The notes beneath the pieces are model-generated. The model had not been told where the DNA came from. It searched no databases and saw only the letters and a list, made by a program, of their open reading frames with translations. 45,962 bases of DNA. It comes from an uncultured Alphaproteobacteria bacterium (GTDB lineage: Bacteria > Pseudomonadota > Alphaproteobacteria > HIMB59). A program made the position numbers and the translations under genes. The stretch is taken from NCBI GenBank assembly GCA_902514885.1, contig CABXST010000005.1:1-45962 (forward strand), written 5' to 3'. Positions 19,952 to 28,426 of the stretch are shown piece by piece; the first letter of the stretch is position 1; each line of letters starts with the position of its first letter.

Positions 19952-21105
19952 TTCCTTATAGCACTCAAGAGATAGATCAAGATGATATTGATGCCGTAAC
20001 TGATACTTTAAAATCAAATTGGCTTACACAAGGCCCTAAAGTTAGTCAATTTGAAAAAATTTTATCAAAAAATTGCGAGTCCAAATATTGTATCACATTT
20101 AACAGTGCTACAAGTGCCTTACATGCAGCATGCTCTTCATTTGACCTTGGCCCAGGAGATAATGTTTGGACATCTGCAAATACATTTGCTGCTACTGCAA
20201 ATGTAGTACTACTATGCGGAGCAAAAATTGATTTTCTAGACATAGACCCAGAAACATTAAATATTGATGTTAATATTTTAGAAGATAAATTAAAGAACGC
20301 ATCAATCTCAGGAACTTTACCAAAATTATTAATAACTGTTCATTTTTCAGGTGAATCTTGTGATATGAAATCAATACATGACCTTAGTTTGAAGTATGGC
20401 TTTAAAATTTTGGAAGACGCATCTCATGCGTTGGGTGCTACATATAATTCAAAACCTATAGGATCATGTGAGTTTTCATCAATGACAGTCTTTAGTTTTC
20501 ATCCAGTTAAGATGATCACAACAGGAGAAGGTGGGTGTGTCACAACAAACTCAAAAATTATTGAGGAAAAAGTTAGAGATTTTGGAAGACATGGAATTAC
20601 AAAAGAAAAAGAGAGGTTTAGTGTAATTCAAAATTTAGATTGGTATTATGAGCAACAATCTTTGGGATATAACTATAGAATGAATGAGCTTTCTGCATCT
20701 TTAGGAATAAGCCAGTTATCAAAATTAAATTATTTTGTAAAGACAAGAAATGATCTTGCAGAAAATTACAATAAAATTTTACCTAAACAGATTATTATTC
20801 CAAAAAGAAATAATTTTAATACATGCAGTTACCATCTATATCCAATTTTACTTCCTGATAAGCCTAACCTAAAAAGAGATAACCTATTTTTACATTTAAG
20901 AAAATTAAATTTTGGTGTTCAGGTTCATTATATTCCAGTTTATCATCACCCGTATTATAGAAATAATGGTTTTAAAGATTATTTTTTAAATAACGCTGAA
21001 AGTTATTTTAAAAGGTGTTTAAGTTTACCTTTATTCCCATCTTTAAAAAAGGGAGATCAAAAACAAGTTTCTTCGGCAATTGAAAGTTTTTTAAAGACAT
21101 ATTAA
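19948..21105 (+). CDS. pseC: UDP-4-amino-4,6-dideoxy-N-acetyl-altrosamine transaminase, PseC
   Basis: This is a PLP aminotransferase of the DegT/DnrJ/EryC1 family, 385 residues. It opens with IPYSTQEIDQDDIDAV and SNWLTQGP, as PseC does. The PLP-phosphate region is FNSATSALHAA (51-61), the ring-nitrogen Asp157 lies in ILEDASHALGA, and the Schiff-base Lys188 is in SFHPVKMITTGEGG. It adds the 4-amino group to the PseB product using glutamate. ATGA overlap with pseB shows coupled translation, and pseI follows after 12 bases. Confidence 0.93.
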   Translation: MIPYSTQEIDQDDIDAVTDTLKSNWLTQGPKVSQFEKILSKNCESKYCITFNSATSALHAACSSFDLGPGDNVWTSANTFAATANVVLLCGAKIDFLDIDPETLNIDVNILEDKLKNASISGTLPKLLITVHFSGESCDMKSIHDLSLKYGFKILEDASHALGATYNSKPIGSCEFSSMTVFSFHPVKMITTGEGGCVTTNSKIIEEKVRDFGRHGITKEKERFSVIQNLDWYYEQQSLGYNYRMNELSASLGISQLSKLNYFVKTRNDLAENYNKILPKQIIIPKRNNFNTCSYHLYPILLPDKPNLKRDNLFLHLRKLNFGVQVHYIPVYHHPYYRNNGFKDYFLNNAESYFKRCLSLPLFPSLKKGDQKQVSSAIESFLKTY

Positions 21106-21117
21106 CTAGGAAATAAT

Positions 21118-22200
21118 TTGAAAAATTCAAAAATCTTTTCAATTAATGGTAGAAAAATTGGACCAGATTTTCCACCTTACATTGTCGCTGAAATGTCAGG
21201 CAATCATAACCAAAGTATAGAAAAAGCTTTTAAACTTATTAATAAAGCGAAAGAGTCAGGTGCTGATGCTATTAAAATTCAAACATTCACTCCAGATACA
21301 ATTACAATTAATCATAATTCCCCAGAATTTTTCGTAAAAGGTGGTATTTGGGATGGAAGAAAACTTTATGACTTATATGAGGAAGCTCATACCCCATGGG
21401 ATTGGCATAAAAAATTATTTGAATATGCTAGAAATGTTGGGATTACCATTTTTTCATCTCCGTTTGATAATACTGCAATTGACCTTCTAGAGTCACTTGA
21501 TTGCCCAGCATATAAAATAGCTTCTCCAGAAATTGTGGACCATGAGCTTATTAAATATGCAGCAAAAACACAAAAACCAATTATCATATCAACTGGTATG
21601 GCATCAAAAAAAGAAATACACGACTCAATTAAAATTGCTAGAAAATATGGTTCAAACGAAATAATAGTTCTTCACTGTACCTCATCTTATCCGACTCCAT
21701 TTAATGAGTCAAATCTATCAACTATGAATGAAATAAAGAATTCTTTTGATATAATGGTAGGACTTTCAGATCATACTGAGGGAACATTGGTCTCATCAAT
21801 TTCAGTTTCGATGGGGGCTGTTTTAGTAGAAAAACACTTCACAATTGATCGCAAAGAGGGAGGCATAGATAGTAAATTCTCTTTAGAACCCCAAGAGCTT
21901 AAAGAACTTGTGTTACATGCAAATATAGCTACTAAAATTAATGGAAAACCATCATTTATGCCTACACATAGTGAAAAGTCCGTATTTGATAACAGAAGAT
22001 CTATATATGTGGTAAATAATATTCTTAAAGGTGAAATATTTAGCAATAAAAATATAAAATCTATCCGTCCAGGTTTGGGGTTAAGCCCAAAATATATGTC
22101 AAATGTTTTAGGTCTTTCCGCTTCGAGAGATTTAAAATTTGGTGAACCTTTAGAACTATCTATGATAAGTGAAAAATTTCAAACAAATCTTGATGACTAA
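21118..22200 (+). CDS. pseI: Pseudaminic acid synthase, PseI
   Basis: This NeuB-family enzyme has 360 residues. Barrel segments YIVAEMSGNHNQ, ADAIKIQTFTPDTIT, GIWDGRKLYDLYEEAHTPW, FSSPFD, AYKIASPEI, STGMAS and HCTSSYPTP match PseI closely. The C-terminal SAF (antifreeze-like) domain contains RRSIYVVNNILKGE and IRPGLGL. It condenses 2,4-diacetamido-trideoxy-altrose with phosphoenolpyruvate to pseudaminic acid. The start is TTG, supported by a TAGG ribosome site eight bases upstream; no ATG lies near. It is clearly distinct from the NeuB-cupin protein at 15127. Confidence 0.93.
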   Translation: MKNSKIFSINGRKIGPDFPPYIVAEMSGNHNQSIEKAFKLINKAKESGADAIKIQTFTPDTITINHNSPEFFVKGGIWDGRKLYDLYEEAHTPWDWHKKLFEYARNVGITIFSSPFDNTAIDLLESLDCPAYKIASPEIVDHELIKYAAKTQKPIIISTGMASKKEIHDSIKIARKYGSNEIIVLHCTSSYPTPFNESNLSTMNEIKNSFDIMVGLSDHTEGTLVSSISVSMGAVLVEKHFTIDRKEGGIDSKFSLEPQELKELVLHANIATKINGKPSFMPTHSEKSVFDNRRSIYVVNNILKGEIFSNKNIKSIRPGLGLSPKYMSNVLGLSASRDLKFGEPLELSMISEKFQTNLDD

Positions 22201-22885
22201 ATCAATTTGTATAATACCCGCTAGAGGGGGAAGTAAAAGAATTCCGAGAAAAAATATGAAATTATTTAGAAAAAAACCAATTATTTTATGGTCTATCAAT
22301 GCAGCCAAATTATCAAAATCATTTGATGAAATTATGGTTTCTACTGATGATAAAAATATTGCTGAATATGCAAGAAATAATGGAGTGAACGTGCCATTTA
22401 TGCGTTCAAAGTTAAATTCAGATGATAAGTCAACCACTTCTGATGTAATATTTGAAGTACTTAAGAATTACAATAATAAGGGAAAAAAATTTGATTTAGC
22501 TTGTTGTTTATATCCCACTGCTCCATTAATTACGTCAAAAAGTATCAATAATGGTAAGTTAGAACTTACAAGAAGTAAGTTTAATGTGATTATGCCTGTA
22601 ACTAAATTGAATCCTTCAATTTGGAGATCATTCAATAGAAAAAAAAATGGTTTAATAGAATTAAATTTTCCCAAAAATATTTCTACCAGAAGTCAAGATC
22701 TACCTATTACATATTTAGATGCTGGTCAATGGTATTGGTTTTGGGTTAAGCCTTTTTTAAAAAGTAAAAGCTTAATTGGAAATAAAACTGGTTCAATTGT
22801 TTTATCCAACGATGTTGCTCAGGATATTGACACTGAGGAAGATTGGAAAGAGGCTGAAAGAAAACATAAAATTTTATTTAAATGA
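22193..22885 (+). CDS. pseF: CMP-pseudaminic acid synthetase, PseF
   Basis: The ORF track opens at a GTG (22169), but the ATG at 22193 overlaps the pseI stop as ATGACTAA and gives MTKSICIIPARGGSKRIPRKN, the normal start of the family; it is preferred (230 residues). The segments MVSTDDKNIAEYA, CCLYPTAPLI and DVAQDIDTEEDW fit PseF rather than NeuA. It transfers CMP from CTP to pseudaminic acid. Position right behind pseB, pseC and pseI supports the assignment. It overlaps the next gene by four bases. Confidence 0.9.
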   Translation: MTKSICIIPARGGSKRIPRKNMKLFRKKPIILWSINAAKLSKSFDEIMVSTDDKNIAEYARNNGVNVPFMRSKLNSDDKSTTSDVIFEVLKNYNNKGKKFDLACCLYPTAPLITSKSINNGKLELTRSKFNVIMPVTKLNPSIWRSFNRKKNGLIELNFPKNISTRSQDLPITYLDAGQWYWFWVKPFLKSKSLIGNKTGSIVLSNDVAQDIDTEEDWKEAERKHKILFK

Positions 22886-23763
22886 AAGAACCAAGAATAA
22901 AAAAAAATAAATTAGGATATTTTGAATTAGTTAACAAACCTACTCGTCAAAAATTATCCTCTTATTATGAAAGACAATATTATCAAAAAGAAAAAAGCAC
23001 TTATAGGCATGAATATACAAAAGATGAGTTAAAACTTATTGATCATAGAATTCAAATAAAATATTCAAAGCTTTTAAAATTATATAGTTTTAAAAAACAA
23101 AGCAAAATTCTTGATGTTGGCTGTGGTGAGGGATATGTGATGAAATATTTTTTAAATAAAGGATGGGATGTATCCGGTATCGATTTTAGTTTATCTGCAA
23201 TAAAAATTAATAATCCTCAATTAATTAAACTTATTAACATAGGAGATATATTTGATTTAATAGACAGAGAAATAATATCTAAGAAAAAATATGATGTTTT
23301 GTGGCTTGGTAATGTTCTTGAGCATGTACTCTCTCCTGAAAGCTTATTAATTAAATTAAAAAAAATCATTAAAAAAAAAGGTTTTTTGGTAGTTACCGTT
23401 CCTAATGATATTTCTTTTTATCACGACTCTTTATTGAAGGACAAATTAATTAGCAAAAGATTTTGGATTGCAGCACCTGACCACATATCATATTTTTCGA
23501 AAACGAGTTTAGAAAATATTGCTAAATTTACAGGTTGGAATTCAGAGGGTATGATGTCTGATTTTCCTGTTAATTTTTTCTTATCAAATTCAGAGTCAAA
23601 TTATATAAATAAAAATCGAAAAGGAAAAAATGTTCATTTAGCAAGAATATATTTAGAAAAAATTATTTCAAACTCCAATATTGATAATGTCATTAATTTT
23701 TATTCATCATTAGCAAATCTTGAATTAGGAAGAAATTTAACTGCTTACCTAAGACCTATTTAA
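22882..23763 (+). CDS. SAM-dependent methyltransferase (class I)
   Basis: The protein has 293 residues with an N-terminal basic extension. The SAM-binding motif is ILDVGCGEGYVMKYF, followed by an acidic strand (VSGIDFS), LGNVLEHV and VVTVPND. In the C-terminal half, AAPDHISYFSKTSL is the type found in sugar-modifying methyltransferases of glycan clusters. It starts with ATGA overlapping pseF, so it is part of the pseudaminate unit and might methylate that sugar or a neighbouring residue. It is not closely similar to the zinc-ribbon methyltransferase at 17306. Confidence 0.85.
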   Translation: MKEPRIKKNKLGYFELVNKPTRQKLSSYYERQYYQKEKSTYRHEYTKDELKLIDHRIQIKYSKLLKLYSFKKQSKILDVGCGEGYVMKYFLNKGWDVSGIDFSLSAIKINNPQLIKLINIGDIFDLIDREIISKKKYDVLWLGNVLEHVLSPESLLIKLKKIIKKKGFLVVTVPNDISFYHDSLLKDKLISKRFWIAAPDHISYFSKTSLENIAKFTGWNSEGMMSDFPVNFFLSNSESNYINKNRKGKNVHLARIYLEKIISNSNIDNVINFYSSLANLELGRNLTAYLRPI

Positions 23764-23827
23764 AGTATATCATATTAATGTTTTTTTAACTCTTGTTTTA
23801 TGAATTAAATTATTATTTTGAATTGAA

Positions 23828-24442
23828 TTGATTAATAAAAAAAATAAAAATTTTTTTGGCCAAGGTCCTTACAAAGTTATGACTAAAAGTGAATTAAAAT
23901 TATCAAATTTTTATAAAGTTAGAGCCGTTCAACCCGAAGAAATTGAAATGATTAGAAAAATGCGAAATAGTCAAATTGATGTATTAAGGCAATCAAAAAT
24001 TATTAATTTCCAAAATCAAATTAATTATTTTAAAGAGAATATTTGGCCAGATAAAAAATTAAAAAAGCCTAAAAATATTTTGTTATCTATTTTTTTTAAT
24101 GATTCTTTTATAGGTTATGGTGGACTTGTTCATATTAACTGGATTGATTTAATAGCTGAGATATCTTTTTTATTAGATCCCTCTATTCAAAAAAAAAATT
24201 CAACTTTCGTATATATATTTGAAAAATGGCTAGATTTAGTAAAAAGATTTGCATTTGACGATTTAGGTCTGAAAAAACTTACTACAGAAACATATAGTAT
24301 TAGAAAGAGTCATATTTCTGTTCTTGAAAAATCCAACTTTCAATGTGAAGGTATTTTGAAAGACCATATAATAATAAGAGGTAAAAAAATGGACTCTGTT
24401 CTGCACAGCTATTCTTTAACAGAGTGGAGGAAAAATGGTTAA
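23828..24442 (+). CDS. GNAT family N-acetyltransferase (PseH candidate)
   Basis: At up to 204 residues, the protein has a GNAT domain starting at FYKVRAVQPEEIEMI, a central strand pair (IGYGGLVHINW, AEISFLLD) and the C-terminal LKKLTTETYSIRKSHISVLEKSNF, as in RimJ/RimL-like enzymes and PseH. The TTG at 23828 is the track start; an ATG 17 residues in (23879) is equally possible and still leaves the whole domain. In a pseudaminate operon it is the only acetyltransferase, so acetylating the 4-amino group of the PseC product (the PseH step) is the natural inference. Other N-acylations cannot be excluded. Confidence 0.8.
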   Translation: MINKKNKNFFGQGPYKVMTKSELKLSNFYKVRAVQPEEIEMIRKMRNSQIDVLRQSKIINFQNQINYFKENIWPDKKLKKPKNILLSIFFNDSFIGYGGLVHINWIDLIAEISFLLDPSIQKKNSTFVYIFEKWLDLVKRFAFDDLGLKKLTTETYSIRKSHISVLEKSNFQCEGILKDHIIIRGKKMDSVLHSYSLTEWRKNG

Positions 24443-25397
24443 CGAATCTATTTTAGTTACAAGCTCATCAATCAAATTTTCTCTCATAGAATGTATTAAA
24501 AATGCAGCGAGTAGAATAAACCCAAAAATTTCAATTATCGCAGGAGATAGTGATAAAAGTGTTCCATCAAGATATTTAGTTGATAATTTTTGGCACATGC
24601 CAATCTTAGATAAACTCAGTATTAAAGATATTATTTCTGAGTGTGAAAATAAAAATATTAAAACTATTTTGCCAAGTAGGGATGAAGAATTAGTATATTG
24701 GGCTAAAATTAAAGAAGAACTAGAATTTAAAAATATCTTTACAATCATCTCTCCACTAAGAGCTATCGAAATTTGTTTTGATAAATTAAAATTTTCATTT
24801 TTTTGCCAGAAATTAAATATGCCCTGTATACAAACATCTATTGATATAAATAATTTGAATACAGATCTTTACGTAGTGAAAGAGCGTTACGGATCTGGAT
24901 CAAAAAAAATTATATTAAAAGCTACAAAAAAGATAGCAATTAAAGAGTCATTAAATTTTATCGAACCTATATTTCAGCCATACATTGAAGGCAGTGAAAT
25001 TAGTGTAGATATTTGGTTGACTAATAAATCAAAAGTTTATGGATTGGTTTTAAGAAAAAGAAATAAAGTTGTAAACGGAGAAAGCCAAATTACCTCTACT
25101 TTTAGAAATTTAAAATTAGAAAAGTTTTTTATTAAGTTTATAGAATCATTTGGACTAACTGGGCCAGTCGTTCTACAAGCAATTTTGGATGACAATGATA
25201 TTCATATAATCGAGGTAAATGCTCGATTTGGTGGAGCTTCATCAGCTTCAATATCAATGGGTTTGGATATGTTATATTGGTCTTTATTTGAGAGATACCA
25301 TCCTTATAAAAATTTACCTAAATTTAAAAGAAATAAAAAAAATATTACACAAATCCGAATAACTAAGGATATTTTGGTTGATGATCTTAATCTTTGA
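24435..25397 (+). CDS. ATP-grasp domain protein
   Basis: This 320-residue ATP-grasp protein resembles the carbamoyl-phosphate synthase/biotin carboxylase-type core. It has an N-terminal pre-ATP domain (ILVTSSSIKFSLIECI, KTILPSRDEEL), a central lysine segment YVVKERYGSGSKKI, the acidic hinge FQPYIEGSEISVDIW and the metal-binding IHIIEVNARFGGASS. Such enzymes join a carboxylate, activated as acyl phosphate, to an amine or another nucleophile. It overlaps the GNAT gene by eight bases and the following HAD gene by 17. The likely role is attaching an acyl or amino-acyl group to a sugar amine, but the substrate is unknown. Confidence 0.82.
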   Translation: MVNESILVTSSSIKFSLIECIKNAASRINPKISIIAGDSDKSVPSRYLVDNFWHMPILDKLSIKDIISECENKNIKTILPSRDEELVYWAKIKEELEFKNIFTIISPLRAIEICFDKLKFSFFCQKLNMPCIQTSIDINNLNTDLYVVKERYGSGSKKIILKATKKIAIKESLNFIEPIFQPYIEGSEISVDIWLTNKSKVYGLVLRKRNKVVNGESQITSTFRNLKLEKFFIKFIESFGLTGPVVLQAILDDNDIHIIEVNARFGGASSASISMGLDMLYWSLFERYHPYKNLPKFKRNKKNITQIRITKDILVDDLNL

Positions 25398-26067
25398 TCT
25401 CGATGACACACTTTATAGTGAAACAGAATTTGTTAAGGGAGGATTTAGAGCAGTTGCAAGATATGCAAACATTAAATGGGGGTGGAATTACCAAAAATCT
25501 ATCTCAACTTTAAACAAAATATTTACAAATAATGGTAGAAATAAGGTTTTTGATCACTGGCTTATCATCAATGATAATTGGTCTAAAAAAAATATCGACA
25601 AATTAATACAAGTTTATAGGTACCATAATCCAAAAATAAATTTATTTAATTCAGCAAAAAAAATTTTAAAGAAGTATAAAAATGTTACACCTTTGTATTT
25701 AGTTACAGATGGTAATAAAAATGTTCAATCTCATAAAATCAATTCCTTAAATTTATGGACAATATTTAATAGGATTTTTATAACTCACAGATACGGCTAT
25801 GAAGCTGCAAAACCATCTATTCATTGTTTTAAAATAATAAAGAGAAAGACTGGTGTAAAGTGGTCTGAGATGATTTACATAGGTGATAATCCAAAAAAAG
25901 ATTTTATTAATTTGAATAAAATTGGTGTATTTACAATAAGGGTTTTGACTGGGTCTTATAAAAATTTAAAAGTTAGTAAAAATTATGAAGCTAATGTCAG
26001 AATAATGAGTCTTGACGATCTTCCAAGTGTTCTTAATAATAGATATCAAAATCACATTAAAAAATGA
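25381..26067 (+). CDS. HAD-superfamily hydrolase (second copy)
   Basis: The track begins at TTG 25378; the ATG one codon later (25381) is preferred, giving MILIFDLDDTLYSE with nucleophile Asp in DLDDT. Motif II is LVTDG, and IGDNPKKDFINLNKIG holds the motif IV acidic pair. At about 228 residues with a helical cap it is an HAD-IA type phosphatase. It is tightly coupled to the ATP-grasp gene, with a 17-base overlap. Homologous ATP-grasp/HAD pairs in surface-sugar clusters suggest a joint step, which is not identified. Confidence 0.83.
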   Translation: MILIFDLDDTLYSETEFVKGGFRAVARYANIKWGWNYQKSISTLNKIFTNNGRNKVFDHWLIINDNWSKKNIDKLIQVYRYHNPKINLFNSAKKILKKYKNVTPLYLVTDGNKNVQSHKINSLNLWTIFNRIFITHRYGYEAAKPSIHCFKIIKRKTGVKWSEMIYIGDNPKKDFINLNKIGVFTIRVLTGSYKNLKVSKNYEANVRIMSLDDLPSVLNNRYQNHIKK

Positions 26068-27113
26068 AAAAAAAAAAATTTGTGTTGCACGTAATTGATA
26101 GTATTAGTGGGGGAGGTGCAGAAAAAATAGTGAGAGATTTAGTAAAAAAAAATAATTCAAAAATAAATTTTTTACAAGATTATTATGAACTATCTCCCCA
26201 TAAATTTTCTATAATTAAATTTATTATTAGAACATTTTACTTATTTAAGCGCATAAAATTTTTAAAAAAAAAAGGTTATCAAATTATTTTTCACGCACAT
26301 TTAACTAAAGCCATATATCTATCCGCTTTTGCAAGGATATATAAATGTAAAATAGTTATTACGGAACATAATACTTGGAATAAGAGAAGAAAATTTAAAT
26401 TCTTAATACCATTTGAGTATTATATTTATCACAACGCTGAATTTGTAGTTTCTATTTCTAATGCAGTAAAAGATAATTTATTAAAATGGTTAAGAAACGA
26501 AAATACAAATAATACTAAGTTCAAAGTCATTTATAATGGCATTTCAGATAATTATATTAAGAGCAAAAAAAAAATATTAGAAAATAAAAAGGTAGTAAAA
26601 CTCTTAATAGTAGGTTCTTTAACACATCAAAAAGGGATAGATTTATCATTAAATTTATTAAGAAATTTGAAATTCGAAAACTGGACATGTAACATTGTCG
26701 GTGATGGTCCAGAAAAACAAAACCTCATAAAATTAACAAAAAAGTTTAATCTAGAAAATAGAGTTCAATATAAAGGTTATATAGAAAACATTAACGATAT
26801 ATATTCAGATTCAGATATTTTGCTTATTACATCTCGTTGGGAGGGTTTTGGTTTAGTTGCTGTAGAGGCTTTATTATCTGGTTTAGTAATATTATGGTCA
26901 AAAGTGCCAGGTTTAAGCGAGGTTCTTGAAAGTTGTGACACAGCTATTAAATTTGATCTATTGGATCAAACTGACTTTGAGAAGTCATTAAAATTGGCAA
27001 TAAATAAATTAAAAAATCAACCTCTTACATCAGAAAAATCTTACAAACATGGGTTACTGTTTTCAACAGATAGAATGGCAAAAGGATACAATACTATTTA
27101 TCAAGGAATTTAA
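26064..27113 (+). CDS. Glycosyltransferase family 4 (GT-B)
   Basis: This is a retaining GT-B glycosyltransferase of 349 residues. The start reads VLHVIDSISGGGAEKIVRDL, the usual N-terminal acceptor domain opening with a glycine-rich loop. The donor domain has LLIVGSLTHQKGIDL, NIVGDGPEKQNL and the nucleotide-sugar motif EGFGLVAVEALLSG (E-x7-E). It transfers a sugar from a nucleotide donor to the lipid-linked chain at the inner face of the membrane. It starts with an ATGA overlap on the HAD gene. The sugar and linkage are unknown. Confidence 0.87.
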   Translation: MKKKKFVLHVIDSISGGGAEKIVRDLVKKNNSKINFLQDYYELSPHKFSIIKFIIRTFYLFKRIKFLKKKGYQIIFHAHLTKAIYLSAFARIYKCKIVITEHNTWNKRRKFKFLIPFEYYIYHNAEFVVSISNAVKDNLLKWLRNENTNNTKFKVIYNGISDNYIKSKKKILENKKVVKLLIVGSLTHQKGIDLSLNLLRNLKFENWTCNIVGDGPEKQNLIKLTKKFNLENRVQYKGYIENINDIYSDSDILLITSRWEGFGLVAVEALLSGLVILWSKVPGLSEVLESCDTAIKFDLLDQTDFEKSLKLAINKLKNQPLTSEKSYKHGLLFSTDRMAKGYNTIYQGI

Positions 27114-27115
27114 AA

Positions 27116-28426
27116 TTGAAACAAATTAATTTATTATTATTTAATCGAATTTTGTTTAAAGTTCTGCCCTATATTTCAAAATTGCTATCAATTGATTTAT
27201 TATCACGTTTATTGATTATTACTGCTCATAGAGAAAAATATCATCATCCTACAAACAAAAATAAATTCAATATTCTTGTTATAAATGTTCCAGGAGGAGA
27301 TTTAGATATTTATGAGTCAATGAAGTTTTCAAATACAAGTTATGAATTCATTTTTTTACCTAAAAGTATTTTTGATATCATTTACAAATCTTTTAATGGA
27401 TACATAAAGCCCGATTGGGCCGGTGTTGAAGATATCAATAGATATAAAAAATACAATATCTTTATAGAAAAATTATTCAATTTATTAAATAAAAAATTTA
27501 ATTTAACAGCTATAGTCACATTTAATTTTATTTATCAATCTATTCATCCTTTAAATAACTATTTAATTGATAAGAACGTCCCAGTAATTTTATACTACAA
27601 AGAATGTTTTAGAACACCTAAAACATTTAAATTGATTGAACAAAAAATTAATCAAATCAATATTAATTATTTATCAAAAATTACTTTATGTGTACAAAAC
27701 AGAGATATGTATGATGTATTGGGTAATATATTTAAAAAAAAAAAGATAATTAATTTGGTTGGGCAAGCAAGATCAACAAGTTCTATTAACTATTTTAATA
27801 TCAATAATGAAAAACCAAAAAAAATTAATAATATTATATTTTTTTCTATCTCTCCAAAGGCTGGTTTTCCAAATTTTCAAACTGAGGGTCTTACTGGCAT
27901 AACTGATAGTTGTAGAAATTATATACAAAATATCGATCTATCGATTTATAATAGAGAAATATACAAAATATTATTTAATTTTTTTGAAGAAAACTCTGAG
28001 CTAAATTCATTCATAATAAAATCAAAAAAAAATTTAGTAACATTTCCAGTTGATAAAAAAGTTAAAATATTAAGCGGTGGACCCAGATTAGATCTAGTTA
28101 GTAATAATTCATTAGTGATAGCTTGTAATTCAACTGCAATAATTGAAAGTTTAATTCGTGGAGCGACTTGTATACACTTTGCCCCATATGATACAAATAT
28201 TGCAGAGTCTAGGGACTTTTTTCATAAATTTAATGACACAGATATTATTGAATGCAACTCTCTTTCTGAGCTTAATGTTAAATTAAATTATTTATTTGAA
28301 AATAAAGATTTAAAGTTAAAAAAAATTGATAGATCAAAATTAATTGATAGGTATTTATTTAATTCTGATGGTAAAGCTGGTCAAAGATTTTGGAAAGTTT
28401 TGAGTGATACGTGCAAAATAAATTGA
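27116..28426 (+). CDS. Uncharacterised protein, probable GT-B glycosyltransferase of a surface-glycan cluster
   Basis: I do not recognise a named family. This 436-residue protein starts with TTG two bases after the preceding stop. The N-terminal half has hydrophobic strands (FNILVINVPGGDLDIY). The C-terminal half has a segment CNSTAIIESLIRGATCIHFAPYDTNIAE that resembles the donor-binding region of CDP-glycerol transferase/KpsS-like proteins, where a Ser-Thr-x-x-x-E-x-x pattern contacts the nucleotide. A GT-B fold is therefore likely, but donor and acceptor are unknown. It is downstream of two pathway modules that make CMP-sugars and overlaps the next gene by 16 bases. Confidence 0.6.
   Translation: MKQINLLLFNRILFKVLPYISKLLSIDLLSRLLIITAHREKYHHPTNKNKFNILVINVPGGDLDIYESMKFSNTSYEFIFLPKSIFDIIYKSFNGYIKPDWAGVEDINRYKKYNIFIEKLFNLLNKKFNLTAIVTFNFIYQSIHPLNNYLIDKNVPVILYYKECFRTPKTFKLIEQKINQININYLSKITLCVQNRDMYDVLGNIFKKKKIINLVGQARSTSSINYFNINNEKPKKINNIIFFSISPKAGFPNFQTEGLTGITDSCRNYIQNIDLSIYNREIYKILFNFFEENSELNSFIIKSKKNLVTFPVDKKVKILSGGPRLDLVSNNSLVIACNSTAIIESLIRGATCIHFAPYDTNIAESRDFFHKFNDTDIIECNSLSELNVKLNYLFENKDLKLKKIDRSKLIDRYLFNSDGKAGQRFWKVLSDTCKIN

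Noticed and set aside
24416-24748. 110-residue minus-strand ORF at the start of the ATP-grasp gene
   Set aside because: It is a hydrophobic shadow frame opposite a well-supported gene, without a ribosome site.
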